A program made the translations under genes and the position numbers. Shown piece after piece: positions 1 through 5,701 of a stretch of DNA of 13,480 nt. Origin of the DNA: Pelotomaculum sp. (GTDB lineage Bacteria; Bacillota; Desulfotomaculia; Desulfotomaculales; Pelotomaculaceae); NCBI GenBank assembly GCA_003489345.1, contig DNIT01000134.1, forward strand, positions 11,158 to 24,637, in the 5' to 3' direction. Position 1 is the first letter of the stretch, and every line of letters starts with the position of its first letter. The notes beneath the pieces were generated by a model. The model worked only from the letters and a program-made list of their open reading frames with translations. It made no database searches and was not told where the DNA came from.

Positions 1-542
1 CGGCAGTACATGGCGCACTGGTTGGTAACGTTGATAATCAGCCGGTCCGGATAGCGCCTGGTGACGCACGGCGCTGGTGAAGTGAATTCCTCGGCCATGG
101 GATCGACATAACCGGTAGTGTCCATCTCATCGATAGAAGGTACCGATTGCATGCGGATCGGGTCATCATTGCAATCTCCTTCCATCAGCGAGGCATAGTA
201 AGGTGATATTGCCCATCGATAACGCATCCCCACATTCCTGATATGGGCGCATTGCTCTTCATTAAAGCCAAACAGCCGGGTTAGTGTAAAAACATCTTTG
301 ATCCGGTTGGCCATCTGCCAGCGCCAGTCATGCCAGTTTTCTTCGCTGGCGTTGAAGTGAACAAGCTGCCTTTCCTTGTTCGAATGAATCATTTCCTGCA
401 TATCAAAACCGGTCTTTATTTGATCTTTTCTTTCCAGATAGTCATTAATTCTCTTCTTTAAATCATCCGCCCGTTTAAGTGCAATAGCCTGCTTTTCTTC
501 ATTTGAAAATTCAAAGTTTTCAATTAATGGCATGGACGTCAT
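1..542 (-). CDS. eam: KamA-family radical-SAM 2,3-aminomutase, probably glutamate 2,3-aminomutase (partial, C-terminus outside window)
   Basis: The first 180 codons are present; the gene leaves the window at position 1. The start is the ATG at 542, with GAAAGGAG six bases upstream; a second in-frame ATG lies at 533. Visible features are an N-terminal helical extension (ALKRADDLKKRINDYLERKD), the family block ENWHDWRWQMANRI, then TSPAPCVTRRYPDRL and NVTNQCAMYC, which carries the first two cysteines of the radical-SAM CxxxCxxC cluster motif. The third cysteine would lie just beyond the edge. The family uses a 4Fe-4S cluster, SAM and PLP to move an alpha-amino group to the beta carbon. The N-terminal extension and the TNQCAMYC wording recall clostridial glutamate 2,3-aminomutase rather than lysine 2,3-aminomutase (TDMCSMYC). 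That choice is from memory of the families, and substrate residues further on are not visible. beta-Glutamate is a known compatible solute, which fits the c-di-AMP riboswitch in the leader. Confidence 0.85.
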   Translation of the reverse strand, partial: MTSMPLIENFEFSNEEKQAIALKRADDLKKRINDYLERKDQIKTGFDMQEMIHSNKERQLVHFNASEENWHDWRWQMANRIKDVFTLTRLFGFNEEQCAHIRNVGMRYRWAISPYYASLMEGDCNDDPIRMQSVPSIDEMDTTGYVDPMAEEFTSPAPCVTRRYPDRLIINVTNQCAMYC

Positions 543-588
543 AAGTATCTCCTTTCAAAATTTTATTTATACTGCAAGAAAAAAAGAC

Positions 589-617
589 AAAAAACCCCCG
601 GAACATATGTCCGGGGG
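589..617 (-). terminator. Intrinsic terminator of the riboswitch expression platform
   Basis: On the minus strand an 8-bp GC-rich stem (CCCCCGGA at 610-617 in that strand's complement, paired with 595-602) has a 7-nt loop and is followed directly by six T (589-594). It lies between the c-di-AMP riboswitch and the aminomutase start at 542. A leader terminator placed here is the usual OFF device of this riboswitch class. Confidence 0.85.
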
Positions 618-629
618 CTAAAAGAGGTC

Positions 630-663
630 AAACAGGTCAAAGGTGGTTATAGACCGCCTGTTT
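630..663 (-). other. Hairpin between riboswitch aptamer and terminator
   Basis: Arms of 7 bp (AAACAGG at 657-663 and CCTGTTT at 630-636 when read on the minus strand), with further GGCGGT/ACCACC-type pairing inside. It sits between the aptamer and the terminator, so it may be part of the expression platform. I did not resolve which alternative pairings form an antiterminator. Confidence 0.45.
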
Positions 664-675
664 CCTTCCTTTCAA

Positions 676-803
676 CGCTTACGAAGTTAGCTGACGGATT
701 CGGGCCGAAAGAGTAGCCCTACGATGCAGCAACACAAGTCTGACCGAGCATCGATTCACCCCGTAAATTGGTTCCCCCGCTTCTTTTGATGAAGAATTAA
801 GCG
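676..803 (-). promoter_or_regulatory. ydaO/yuaA-type cyclic di-AMP riboswitch
   Basis: Read on the minus strand, the closing stem is CGCTTA (798-803) with TAAGCG (676-681). Inside come the class's conserved blocks in order: AGCGGGGGAACCA (around 769-781), GGGGTGAATC (753-762), and CCCGAATCCGTCAGCTAAC (686-704) ending in TTCGTAAGCG. These blocks match the known ydaO aptamer, which binds two c-di-AMP molecules and usually turns expression off through a terminator. A terminator does follow at 589-617, before the aminomutase. The aptamer identification is by recognised sequence blocks, not by a covariance-model search. Confidence 0.93.
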
Positions 804-835
804 AATAGGAGCAATATAAATTCAACATATAGCGA

Positions 836-874
836 CAACAGACAACTTATGTCATTCAAAAAGGTTGTCTGTTG
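836..874. repeat. Perfect 11-bp inverted repeat at the eam transcription start
   Basis: CAACAGACAAC (836-846) and GTTGTCTGTTG (864-874) form a perfect dyad with a 17-bp spacer. Read in the direction of eam transcription it begins two bases after the -10 box, so it would cover the start site and the first ~35 transcribed bases. It could be an operator, or a 5'-end hairpin in the mRNA. A related 11-17-11 dyad lies at 1196-1234 after the other promoter. Confidence 0.7.
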
Positions 875-876
875 CC

Positions 877-905
877 AGTATATCATAATAAATTTTCCAG
901 GTCAA
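877..905 (-). promoter_or_regulatory. Sigma-A type promoter of the eam leader
   Basis: On the minus strand a -35 box TTGACC (900-905) and a -10 box TATACT (877-882) are separated by 17 bp. It lies about 75 bp upstream of the aptamer's first stem, so the leader before the aminomutase ATG would be roughly 325 nt. Confidence 0.75.
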
Positions 906-1162
906 TCTTATATTGACGTTCTATTAACCCCCTGTGGTGCAATCAAGGCTGATATAATCACCATAGAACTATAAGAAACAGTTGCTGCCCCAAAAAATTA
1001 TATAATTGCAGCTATTCCCCAAAATCCATACATGCCTCCCCCGGTCATAAGTTCCGAACCGGCATTGATACAATGAAGGAGTGTTAGACATGCTCTGATT
1101 TGTAAAAACCAGGCGCCATTAGAAATTTGGGAATTTTTTGTTTAGTCAGGCTATTTGCTATA
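906..1162. other. Intergenic stretch between the two divergent promoters, no gene seen
   Basis: No convincing reading frame is present. A possible ribosome-binding site (AAGGAG near 1077) is followed by ATG-CTC-TGA only. There is a palindrome AATTATATAATT near 997-1008 and a short GC-rich dyad with CCGG arms near 1039-1060. Nothing here is assigned a function. Confidence 0.5.
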
Positions 1163-1191
1163 TTGACCAAGTAATTTAACTATGATATCAT
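1163..1191 (+). promoter_or_regulatory. Sigma-A type promoter of the amino-acid ABC transporter
   Basis: A -35 box TTGACC (1163-1168), a 17-bp spacer and a -10 box TATCAT (1186-1191) face the transporter genes. Hexamers and spacer resemble the eam promoter: the -35 box is identical, the 17-bp spacers agree at about 11 positions, and both share TATGATAT at the spacer/-10 junction. The resulting leader would be about 300 nt. Confidence 0.7.
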
Positions 1192-1195
1192 AAAA

Positions 1196-1234
1196 CGGCC
1201 AACAACTTGATTGTATTAATAAAGTTGTCTGTTA
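1196..1234. repeat. Imperfect 11-17-11 dyad downstream of the transporter promoter
   Basis: The right arm GTTGTCTGTTA (1224-1234) shares its first 10 bases with the eam dyad arm at 864-873. The left arm CGGCCAACAAC (1196-1206) is degenerate in its outer half, and the spacer is again 17 bp. Position relative to the -10 box is nearly the same as at eam (4 versus 2 bases). Confidence 0.55.
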
Positions 1235-1496
1235 TTGTGTGTCACACTAACTATTTTTTCCCTTGCAAATCAAAGTAAGGTGAAATTTATAAAATTTTAG
1301 AATGTAATCGGGATATCCCCTAGTTATTTGAAGCTTATATCATGTTAAGGCAGAATAGGTTAGCAAAACAAGCTAAAGCCAGTTTGCCAAATTCCCAGGG
1401 ATATTCCTGGGTTTTATGTTTTAAGATGCAAGTTTAAGGAGGTGGACAAGAGAACCAGCTTATAGAAAAAAATTACTATGGGAGGCAAATCATTTT
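1235..1496 (+). promoter_or_regulatory. Long untranslated leader of the ABC transporter
   Basis: No gene is seen. From left to right there is GTGTGTCACAC (an odd 5-bp dyad), GGGATATCCC near 1310, then a two-tier hairpin with GGCA (1349-1352)/TGCC (1385-1388) outside and TTAGC (1360-1364)/GCTAA (1372-1376) inside. A terminator-like hairpin follows at 1394-1422. Two Shine-Dalgarno-like stretches follow: AAGGAGG at 1436-1442, with no sensible start behind it, and GGGAGG at 1480-1485, used by the gene at 1497. I do not recognise a known riboswitch or T-box in it. Confidence 0.5.
1394..1422 (+). terminator. Putative leader terminator (attenuator)
   Basis: CCCAGG (1394-1399) and CCTGGG (1406-1411) pair around a 6-nt loop and are followed by TTTTATGTTTT. 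It lies after the transporter promoter and before its first gene, so it would act on leader transcripts. Confidence 0.6.
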
Positions 1497-2285
1497 ATGA
1501 TACGGAAAACCCTGTTATACGCGATTCTGGTGGCCATGCTGGTATTCGCCGTGGCCGGTTGCGGCGGATCTAAAGAAAGCGAAAATCCAACTACCGGCGA
1601 GCAGGTTAAAGAAACATTCAGTTGGTCCTGTTCCGGCCAATACCGCCCGTTTAACTATTATGACGAAGGCAATAACCTGACCGGCTTCGATGTGGAAATC
1701 GGCAAAGCCCTGGCTGAAAAAATGGGGATGGAGCCAACACCTGTTACGGCGCCATGGGACAGCCTGATTAACGGACTGCAGGCCAAGCGGTATGACGCCA
1801 TTCTAGGCAGTATGACTATAACCGAGGTTAGAAAGCAACAGGTCGCTTTTTCAGACCCGTATTACGTTTCCGGAGGCCAGCTCTTTGTCTATACAGAATC
1901 GGGAATTAAAAGCATCGCCGACTTAAAGAACGATACCAAGATCGGCGTGCTTACCACGAGTACTTATGACGAAGAAGCAAGAAAATATTCACAAAATATT
2001 ATTAACTACTCAAGTGACGAGACTGCTCTGCGTGACCTTGACGCCGGTCGCCTGCAGGCCGTCATCACTGACCGCTTTGTCGGTAAACTGGCAATAGACG
2101 AGGCCGGCCTGAAAAACATCGAAATGGTCGGAGACCTCCTGTTCGTGGAGGAAGTCGGTATTGCCTTCCGCCAGGAAGATGACACTTTGAGAGAAAAGGT
2201 CAACAATGCCCTTAAGGAAATTAAGCAAGACGGTACTTATCTGGAAATCAGTAAAAAGTATTTTGCTCAAGACATCAGTAAATAA
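1497..2285 (+). CDS. Amino-acid ABC transporter substrate-binding lipoprotein
   Basis: A 262-residue binding protein of the family-3 solute-binding fold (SBP_bac_3). It should be anchored outside the membrane and deliver a polar amino acid to the permease encoded next. The N-terminus is a lipoprotein signal: basic MIRK, a hydrophobic run, and the lipobox VAGC with lipidated Cys near residue 22. The mature part has the lobe-1 pattern YRPFNYYDEGNNLTGFDVEI and GSMTITEVRKQQVAFSDPYY, whose Arg normally binds the substrate carboxylate; the second lobe has IADLKNDTKIGV. The ATG start has GGGAGG 11 bases upstream, a rather long spacing. Substrate cannot be read from sequence; glutamate, glutamine, arginine, cystine or others are possible. 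It is the first gene of a three-gene set, with a hairpin directly behind it. Confidence 0.9.
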   Translation: MIRKTLLYAILVAMLVFAVAGCGGSKESENPTTGEQVKETFSWSCSGQYRPFNYYDEGNNLTGFDVEIGKALAEKMGMEPTPVTAPWDSLINGLQAKRYDAILGSMTITEVRKQQVAFSDPYYVSGGQLFVYTESGIKSIADLKNDTKIGVLTTSTYDEEARKYSQNIINYSSDETALRDLDAGRLQAVITDRFVGKLAIDEAGLKNIEMVGDLLFVEEVGIAFRQEDDTLREKVNNALKEIKQDGTYLEISKKYFAQDISK

Positions 2286-2306
2286 AAGGTTAGACAACCT
2301 TTTATT
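2281..2306 (+). terminator. AT-rich hairpin after the binding-protein gene
   Basis: A perfect 11-bp inverted repeat (AATAAAAGGTT / AACCTTTTATT, 4-nt loop) overlaps the stop codon of the binding-protein gene and is followed by CTTATATT. In such operons an intercistronic hairpin commonly lets some transcription continue and protects the upstream mRNA, giving more binding protein than permease. It could equally be only an mRNA-stabilising element. Confidence 0.5.
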
Positions 2307-2332
2307 CTTATATTGCCAGCATGCTATTCCTA

Positions 2333-2374
2333 CTAGAGGGAGGGGACACGTCCCGGCGGGTTCCTCCTCCCTAG
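2333..2374 (+). other. G/C-segregated hairpin ahead of the permease ribosome-binding site
   Basis: CTAGAGGGAGGGGAC (2333-2347) can pair, with bulges and wobbles, with GTTCCTCCTCCCTAG (2360-2374). A smaller dyad GGGAC/GTCCC lies inside. The pyrimidine arm contains CCTCCTCCC, which could alternatively pair with the G-rich ribosome-binding site at 2381-2388. Confidence 0.45.
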
Positions 2375-2393
2375 AAAGTTGGGGGGTGTTGAC

Positions 2394-3047
2394 TTGCACT
2401 TCTTATCTGATCTGATAACCTACGGACCGTTTTTTTTCAAGGCCATGCAGATTACGGTACTGCTGACAGCCGCTTCAATTACTATAGGGATGGCTATCGG
2501 TCTGTTCGTTGCACTCCTCAAAATATCCAAGCGAAAATTATTAAACCGTCTGGCGGATCTCTATATAGGTTTGATTAGGGGTACACCTCTAATTGTACAG
2601 CTTTTCTTCGTTTATTTTGGCCTGGCTGAGATTGTGGACTTCGGCCAGTTTTGGTCGGCCTCAATTGCCCTGGCGGTTCACAGCGGCGCTTACATTGCGG
2701 AAATATTCCGGGCCGGCATACAGTCCATAGATCGCGGCCAGATGGAAGCGGCTCGCTCACTGGGTATGAGCTATCCGCTCGCCATGCGACGTATCATCCT
2801 GCCTCAGGCATTTAAGCGCGTTATCCCACCACTTGGCAATCAGTTTATCATTGGGCTCAAAGACTCCTCTCTGGCAGCCTTTATCGCCATGGATGAACTA
2901 TTTCACCTGGCACAGAGGTTTGCAGCTTCTACCTTCCGTTCAATGGAATTTTATGCCATGGGTGGTCTCTACTACCTGTTTCTGGTTACTATTTTCACTC
3001 TAGCTGTTAATGCCCTTGAACGGCGTCTTAAAGCAGATGAAATTTAA
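2394..3047 (+). CDS. Amino-acid ABC transporter permease
   Basis: A polar amino-acid permease of the HisM/GlnP type with 217 residues from a TTG start at 2394. That start is preferred over an in-frame TTG at 2379 because GGGGGGTG (2381-2388) lies five bases before it. The protein is membrane-embedded: hydrophobic spans begin at MQITVLLTAASITIGMAIGL and continue to the C-terminal segment LYYLFLVTIFTLAV. Family marks are IRGTPLIVQLFFVYFGL and the EAA loop (EAARSLGMSYPLAMRRIILP), which docks on the ATPase. Only one permease gene is present, so it should work as a homodimer. It ends six bases before the ribosome-binding region and start of the ATPase gene, so the two are surely co-transcribed. 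Confidence 0.92.
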   Translation: MHFLSDLITYGPFFFKAMQITVLLTAASITIGMAIGLFVALLKISKRKLLNRLADLYIGLIRGTPLIVQLFFVYFGLAEIVDFGQFWSASIALAVHSGAYIAEIFRAGIQSIDRGQMEAARSLGMSYPLAMRRIILPQAFKRVIPPLGNQFIIGLKDSSLAAFIAMDELFHLAQRFAASTFRSMEFYAMGGLYYLFLVTIFTLAVNALERRLKADEI

Positions 3048-3061
3048 AGGAGGTGTTTTAT

Positions 3062-3877
3062 TTGATAAAGATTAAGAACCTCAACAAACATTTTGGCTCC
3101 CTGCATGTACTACGTGACATTGACCTTAATGTGGGGAAAAGCGATGTGGTTGTTATCATCGGCGCCAGTGGCTCGGGAAAAAGCACTCTATTGCGCTGTA
3201 TTAATCTTCTTGAGGAACCCAGCAGCGGAGAAATATGGATTGAGGGAAATATAGTGGACCGTCGCAAAAAAAACGGACTTAACATCCTGCGCCGGGATGT
3301 AGGGATGGTCTTTCAGCACTTTAACCTGTTTCCCCATTTTACCGTGCTTGGTAATATTACCGAAGCGCCTGTGCAAGTCCGTCAAATGGATAAACAGCAA
3401 GCATATGAGAGCGCCATGGCATTGCTGGAAAAAGTAGGCTTGACTGATAAGGCCCATGCCTACCCATCTCAACTGTCAGGCGGCCAGAAACAGCGGGTGG
3501 CTATTGCCCGGGCCCTGGCTATGAAACCCAAGGTTCTGCTGTTTGACGAACCGACTTCGGCCCTTGACCCCGAACTGGTGGGAGAGGTATTGGCGGTAAT
3601 GAAGCAGCTTGCCGCCGAGGGCATGACCATGATTGTGGTATCCCATGAAATGGCCTTTGCCAGGGAGGTAGGCGATTGGTTGGTTTACATGGATGAAGGT
3701 AAAATTGTGGAAGTCGGGCGCCCGGAACAAATTTTCGAGGAACCCCGTCACGAACGGACAAAAACTTTCTTAAGCAGGGTTAGAGAACCGAACAATTTTG
3801 GGAAGAGAGAGCCCCAGGTTTTCACTCCCAGGACAGGTAAAGGAGAAAACCGGGAACTGGCCACAGGCGCAGTTTAA
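3062..3877 (+). CDS. Amino-acid ABC transporter ATP-binding protein
   Basis: The GlnQ/HisP-type ATPase of the importer, 271 residues from TTG 3062. A GTG at 3053 is in frame but lies inside the ribosome-binding site AAAGGAGG, so it is unlikely. Walker A GASGSGKST is at about residues 34-42, the Q-loop Gln near 85, the ABC signature LSGGQ near 138-142, Walker B VLLFDE near 158-163 and the switch His near 195. FQHFNLFPHFTVLGN is typical of the polar amino-acid subfamily. The core ends near residue 245; the last ~30 residues (from REPNNFGKREPQ on) are a low-complexity, charged tail longer than usual for GlnQ, with no recognised domain. Confidence 0.93.
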   Translation: MIKIKNLNKHFGSLHVLRDIDLNVGKSDVVVIIGASGSGKSTLLRCINLLEEPSSGEIWIEGNIVDRRKKNGLNILRRDVGMVFQHFNLFPHFTVLGNITEAPVQVRQMDKQQAYESAMALLEKVGLTDKAHAYPSQLSGGQKQRVAIARALAMKPKVLLFDEPTSALDPELVGEVLAVMKQLAAEGMTMIVVSHEMAFAREVGDWLVYMDEGKIVEVGRPEQIFEEPRHERTKTFLSRVREPNNFGKREPQVFTPRTGKGENRELATGAV

Positions 3878-3884
3878 TGCAGAC

Positions 3885-3923
3885 GGGACAATTCCGGGTA
3901 TCATCACCACCAGGAATTGCCCC
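3885..3923 (+). terminator. Possible terminator after the ABC operon
   Basis: GGGACAATTCC (3885-3895) pairs with GGAATTGCCCC (3913-3923) at 10 of 11 positions around a 17-nt loop, starting 8 bases after the ATPase stop codon. The following bases ATCTATTC are a poor T-tract, so termination efficiency is uncertain. Confidence 0.45.
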
Positions 3924-3932
3924 ATCTATTCA

Positions 3933-3961
3933 CAACCTGAACTTTTCGCAACCTGAACTTT
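3933..3961. repeat. Short tandem direct repeat
   Basis: CAACCTGAACTTT occurs at 3933-3945 and again at 3949-3961, a 16-bp period. The second copy also runs into a small dyad CCTGAactttCAGG-like end. No function is evident; it lies in the non-coding gap 3878-4083 between convergent units. Confidence 0.7.
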
Positions 3962-4017
3962 CAGGCCTATTAAGACAAAACAACTGCACGTAATATGGTA
4001 AGCTACCTAAAGAAAGC

Positions 4018-4053
4018 GTCACTGACCATAATCTCCTAATTCTGGTCAGCGAC
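4018..4053 (-). terminator. Putative terminator of yedF
   Basis: GTCACTGACCA (4018-4028) and TGGTCAGCGAC (4043-4053) pair at 10 of 11 positions with a 14-nt loop. Read on the minus strand it is followed by GCTTTCTTT, an imperfect T-tract, and lies about 30 bases after the yedF stop codon. Confidence 0.5.
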
Positions 4054-4083
4054 ACCACAGAGATCTGCTGCTTTCCGAACACA

Positions 4084-4695
4084 CTACCCTACAGCGATGA
4101 CCTTGCCCGGTTCAATAAGTCGACTGTTGATATCGTACATATTGGAAACCACTCCAACGGCCAGTTTTTCTTTCAGTTTGTAATAATTCAGGCAGGTACC
4201 GCAGACCAGTATTTCCGTCCCCGCAACAGTCAGCTTTTGCATCTGTTCCAATACCGGTGAGCCTTGCAAAGCCAGGTACACTCCGGTATTAAGAAGAAGC
4301 AGCGCTTTGGCTGACTTTTGTTCGACGAGAGTAACCATCAGGCTTTTCATCAGGACTTCACCCAGGTCGGGTGGACCCTGGCCAATGGCGTTGCTTGTTA
4401 TAAAGTACACCGCCCTGCCTTCTTCAACCTCCGCCGCCATGACTTTCTTACCGGAGTCCGTAGCGGGGAATTCCTCTCCTGTTCCGCCGATGGTCAGGTG
4501 GTAGGCGCCGTCCTTCTCCTCGAGCTCTACGCTGCGTCCGGCATTCCCGGCAAAACGGGAAACATTTTCCCTGGCAGCGTCATTATCGACGATTACAAGA
4601 AGGGGTTCCACCCCTACTTCTTCCAATGCCTTTTTGGTGTTTATCACCGGAGCGGGGCAGGCCAATCCCCTGCAGTCAAGCACCTTCACGGTCAT
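4084..4695 (-). CDS. yedF: YedF-type TusA/DsrE-like fusion protein (selenium metabolism-associated)
   Basis: A 203-residue protein starting at ATG 4695, with AAAGGAAG upstream; a TTG at 4716 is in frame but would lack a ribosome-binding site. Residues 1-70 are a TusA/SirA domain with DCRGLACPAPVI, whose Cys13 is the sulfur- or selenium-carrier position of that family. Residues ~95-203 form a DsrE-like domain with AIGQGPPDLGEVLMKS and VCGTCLNYY (Cys165 and Cys168). This two-domain build and length match the family called selenium metabolism protein YedF, which by genomic co-occurrence is tied to selenium use; its biochemical role is not settled. No selD or selA is in the window. It lies downstream of hslO on the same strand but has its own likely promoter. 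Confidence 0.85.
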   Translation of the reverse strand: MTVKVLDCRGLACPAPVINTKKALEEVGVEPLLVIVDNDAARENVSRFAGNAGRSVELEEKDGAYHLTIGGTGEEFPATDSGKKVMAAEVEEGRAVYFITSNAIGQGPPDLGEVLMKSLMVTLVEQKSAKALLLLNTGVYLALQGSPVLEQMQKLTVAGTEILVCGTCLNYYKLKEKLAVGVVSNMYDINSRLIEPGKVIAVG

Positions 4696-4724
4696 AGAAT
4701 CTCTTCCTTTGCTCAATATATTAG

Positions 4725-4752
4725 ATTATACAGAAGAATTCAGGACCTACAA
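4725..4752 (-). promoter_or_regulatory. Putative promoter of yedF
   Basis: On the minus strand TTGTAG (4747-4752), a 16-bp spacer and a perfect TATAAT (4725-4730) lie about 30 bp upstream of the yedF start codon. Confidence 0.55.
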
Positions 4753-4792
4753 TAAAATACCTTCATTCTTTTAATAGAAAATACTTATCGCT

Positions 4793-4802
4793 AGACCGGT
4801 CT
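4793..4802. other. Perfect palindrome AGACCGGTCT between hslO and yedF
   Basis: A 10-bp perfect palindrome without a loop, so not a terminator. It lies ~40 bp upstream of the putative yedF -35 box and 15 bp after the hslO stop. Palindromes of this kind are typical of TetR-family operators; no regulator gene is nearby. Confidence 0.4.
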
Positions 4803-4816
4803 GGAATATAAATATA

Positions 4817-5701
4817 TTATGACCCCTGGCTTGTCGTTTTTAAGATATCCTCCAGCTCTGAAGCTATGAAGATATGCGTGCGGCCGCAAAAGTGACAGCG
4901 AACCTCGGCCTGCCCCTGTTCCTGCAAAATTTTTTGAATCTCCTGCGTACCCATGGCGACAAGAATATCTCCAACTCTTTCATGCGAACACCTGCACTTG
5001 AAACGCACGGAGACTCTTTCCAGATAACGCACCTTTAGCCCCCCGACAGCTTCAGCAACAATTTCCTCGGGTGTCAGGCCGCTGGCAACCAGGGTACTGA
5101 CCGGCGTCAGCCGGCTGATGCTTTTTTCCAGCTGGACCAGGATCTCCTCCTCCGCTCCCGGGAAAAGCTGTACAATCAGGCCGCCGGAAGCTCTGACACC
5201 GCCGTCAGGGGCTACCAATACCCCGAGCGCCGCTGCCGAAGGGGTTTGTTCGGAAACTAAAAGGTATTGGGCAATATCCTCGCCGATTTCGCCGGAAACA
5301 AGCTCCACACTCCCGGTAAAGGGCTCCTTTAATCCCAGGTCTTTGGTAACGTATAAAACCCCTTTCCCGACCGCCGCCCCCACCGGCAGCTTCCCGCCGG
5401 CTGTATGCTCAAGGTCGGTATGGGGTTCCTGTACATAGCCCCTGACTTCACCGGCTGCGTTCGCGGTTACTATAATTGCTCCAAGCGGCCCGTCCCCGAA
5501 GATACGCAGGGTAATAAGGTCCTCGCCCTTTAGGTTCGCACCCAGCAGCAGACCGGCTGTCAACGACCGGCCCAGGGCGGCGCTGGCCACTGGCCAGGTA
5601 TCATGCCTCTTTCTTGCTTCTTCAACCAGATGCGTGGTAGTCGCGGCAAAAACCCGGAACTTACCGTCTTCCCCGACTCCCCGTACCAGATAATCTTCCA
5701 T
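4817..5701 (-). CDS. hslO: Hsp33 redox-regulated molecular chaperone
   Basis: A 294-residue Hsp33, the usual family length. The protein is cytosolic and becomes an ATP-independent holdase when oxidised; in the reduced form its C-terminal cysteines bind zinc. N-terminal family marks are DYLVRGVGEDGKFRVFAATT and ALGRSLTAGLLLGANLKGE, followed by GYVQEP, SGEIGEDIAQY and the LFPGAEEE region. The zinc switch is complete: CRC at residues 236-238 and CHFC at 269-272 (CxC-x30-CxxC). ATG 5701 is preceded by AAAGGAG with six bases spacing. It is divergent from the sulfite reductase-like gene at 5845 and upstream of yedF, whose start lies 121 bp beyond the hslO stop; no clear terminator separates them. 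Confidence 0.96.
   Translation of the reverse strand: MEDYLVRGVGEDGKFRVFAATTTHLVEEARKRHDTWPVASAALGRSLTAGLLLGANLKGEDLITLRIFGDGPLGAIIVTANAAGEVRGYVQEPHTDLEHTAGGKLPVGAAVGKGVLYVTKDLGLKEPFTGSVELVSGEIGEDIAQYLLVSEQTPSAAALGVLVAPDGGVRASGGLIVQLFPGAEEEILVQLEKSISRLTPVSTLVASGLTPEEIVAEAVGGLKVRYLERVSVRFKCRCSHERVGDILVAMGTQEIQKILQEQGQAEVRCHFCGRTHIFIASELEDILKTTSQGS

Noticed and set aside
1077..1096. AAGGAG followed by ATG as a possible small gene
   Set aside because: The frame stops after two codons (ATG-CTC-TGA).
1436..1467. Leader peptide beginning GTG behind AAGGAGG in the transporter leader
   Set aside because: The GTG overlaps the Shine-Dalgarno-like stretch, leaving no spacing, and the frame is only seven codons before TAG.
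1235..1496. T-box, c-di-GMP (GEMM), cobalamin or second ydaO riboswitch in the transporter leader
   Set aside because: None of the conserved blocks of these classes could be found; only a generic hairpin plus terminator is visible.
2010..2399. Minus-strand frame of 129 codons opposite the binding-protein gene
   Set aside because: Shadow frame; starts within the hairpin region and has no ribosome-binding site.
4318..4755. Plus-strand open frame of 145 codons over yedF
   Set aside because: Antisense of yedF, running over its promoter; no family features.
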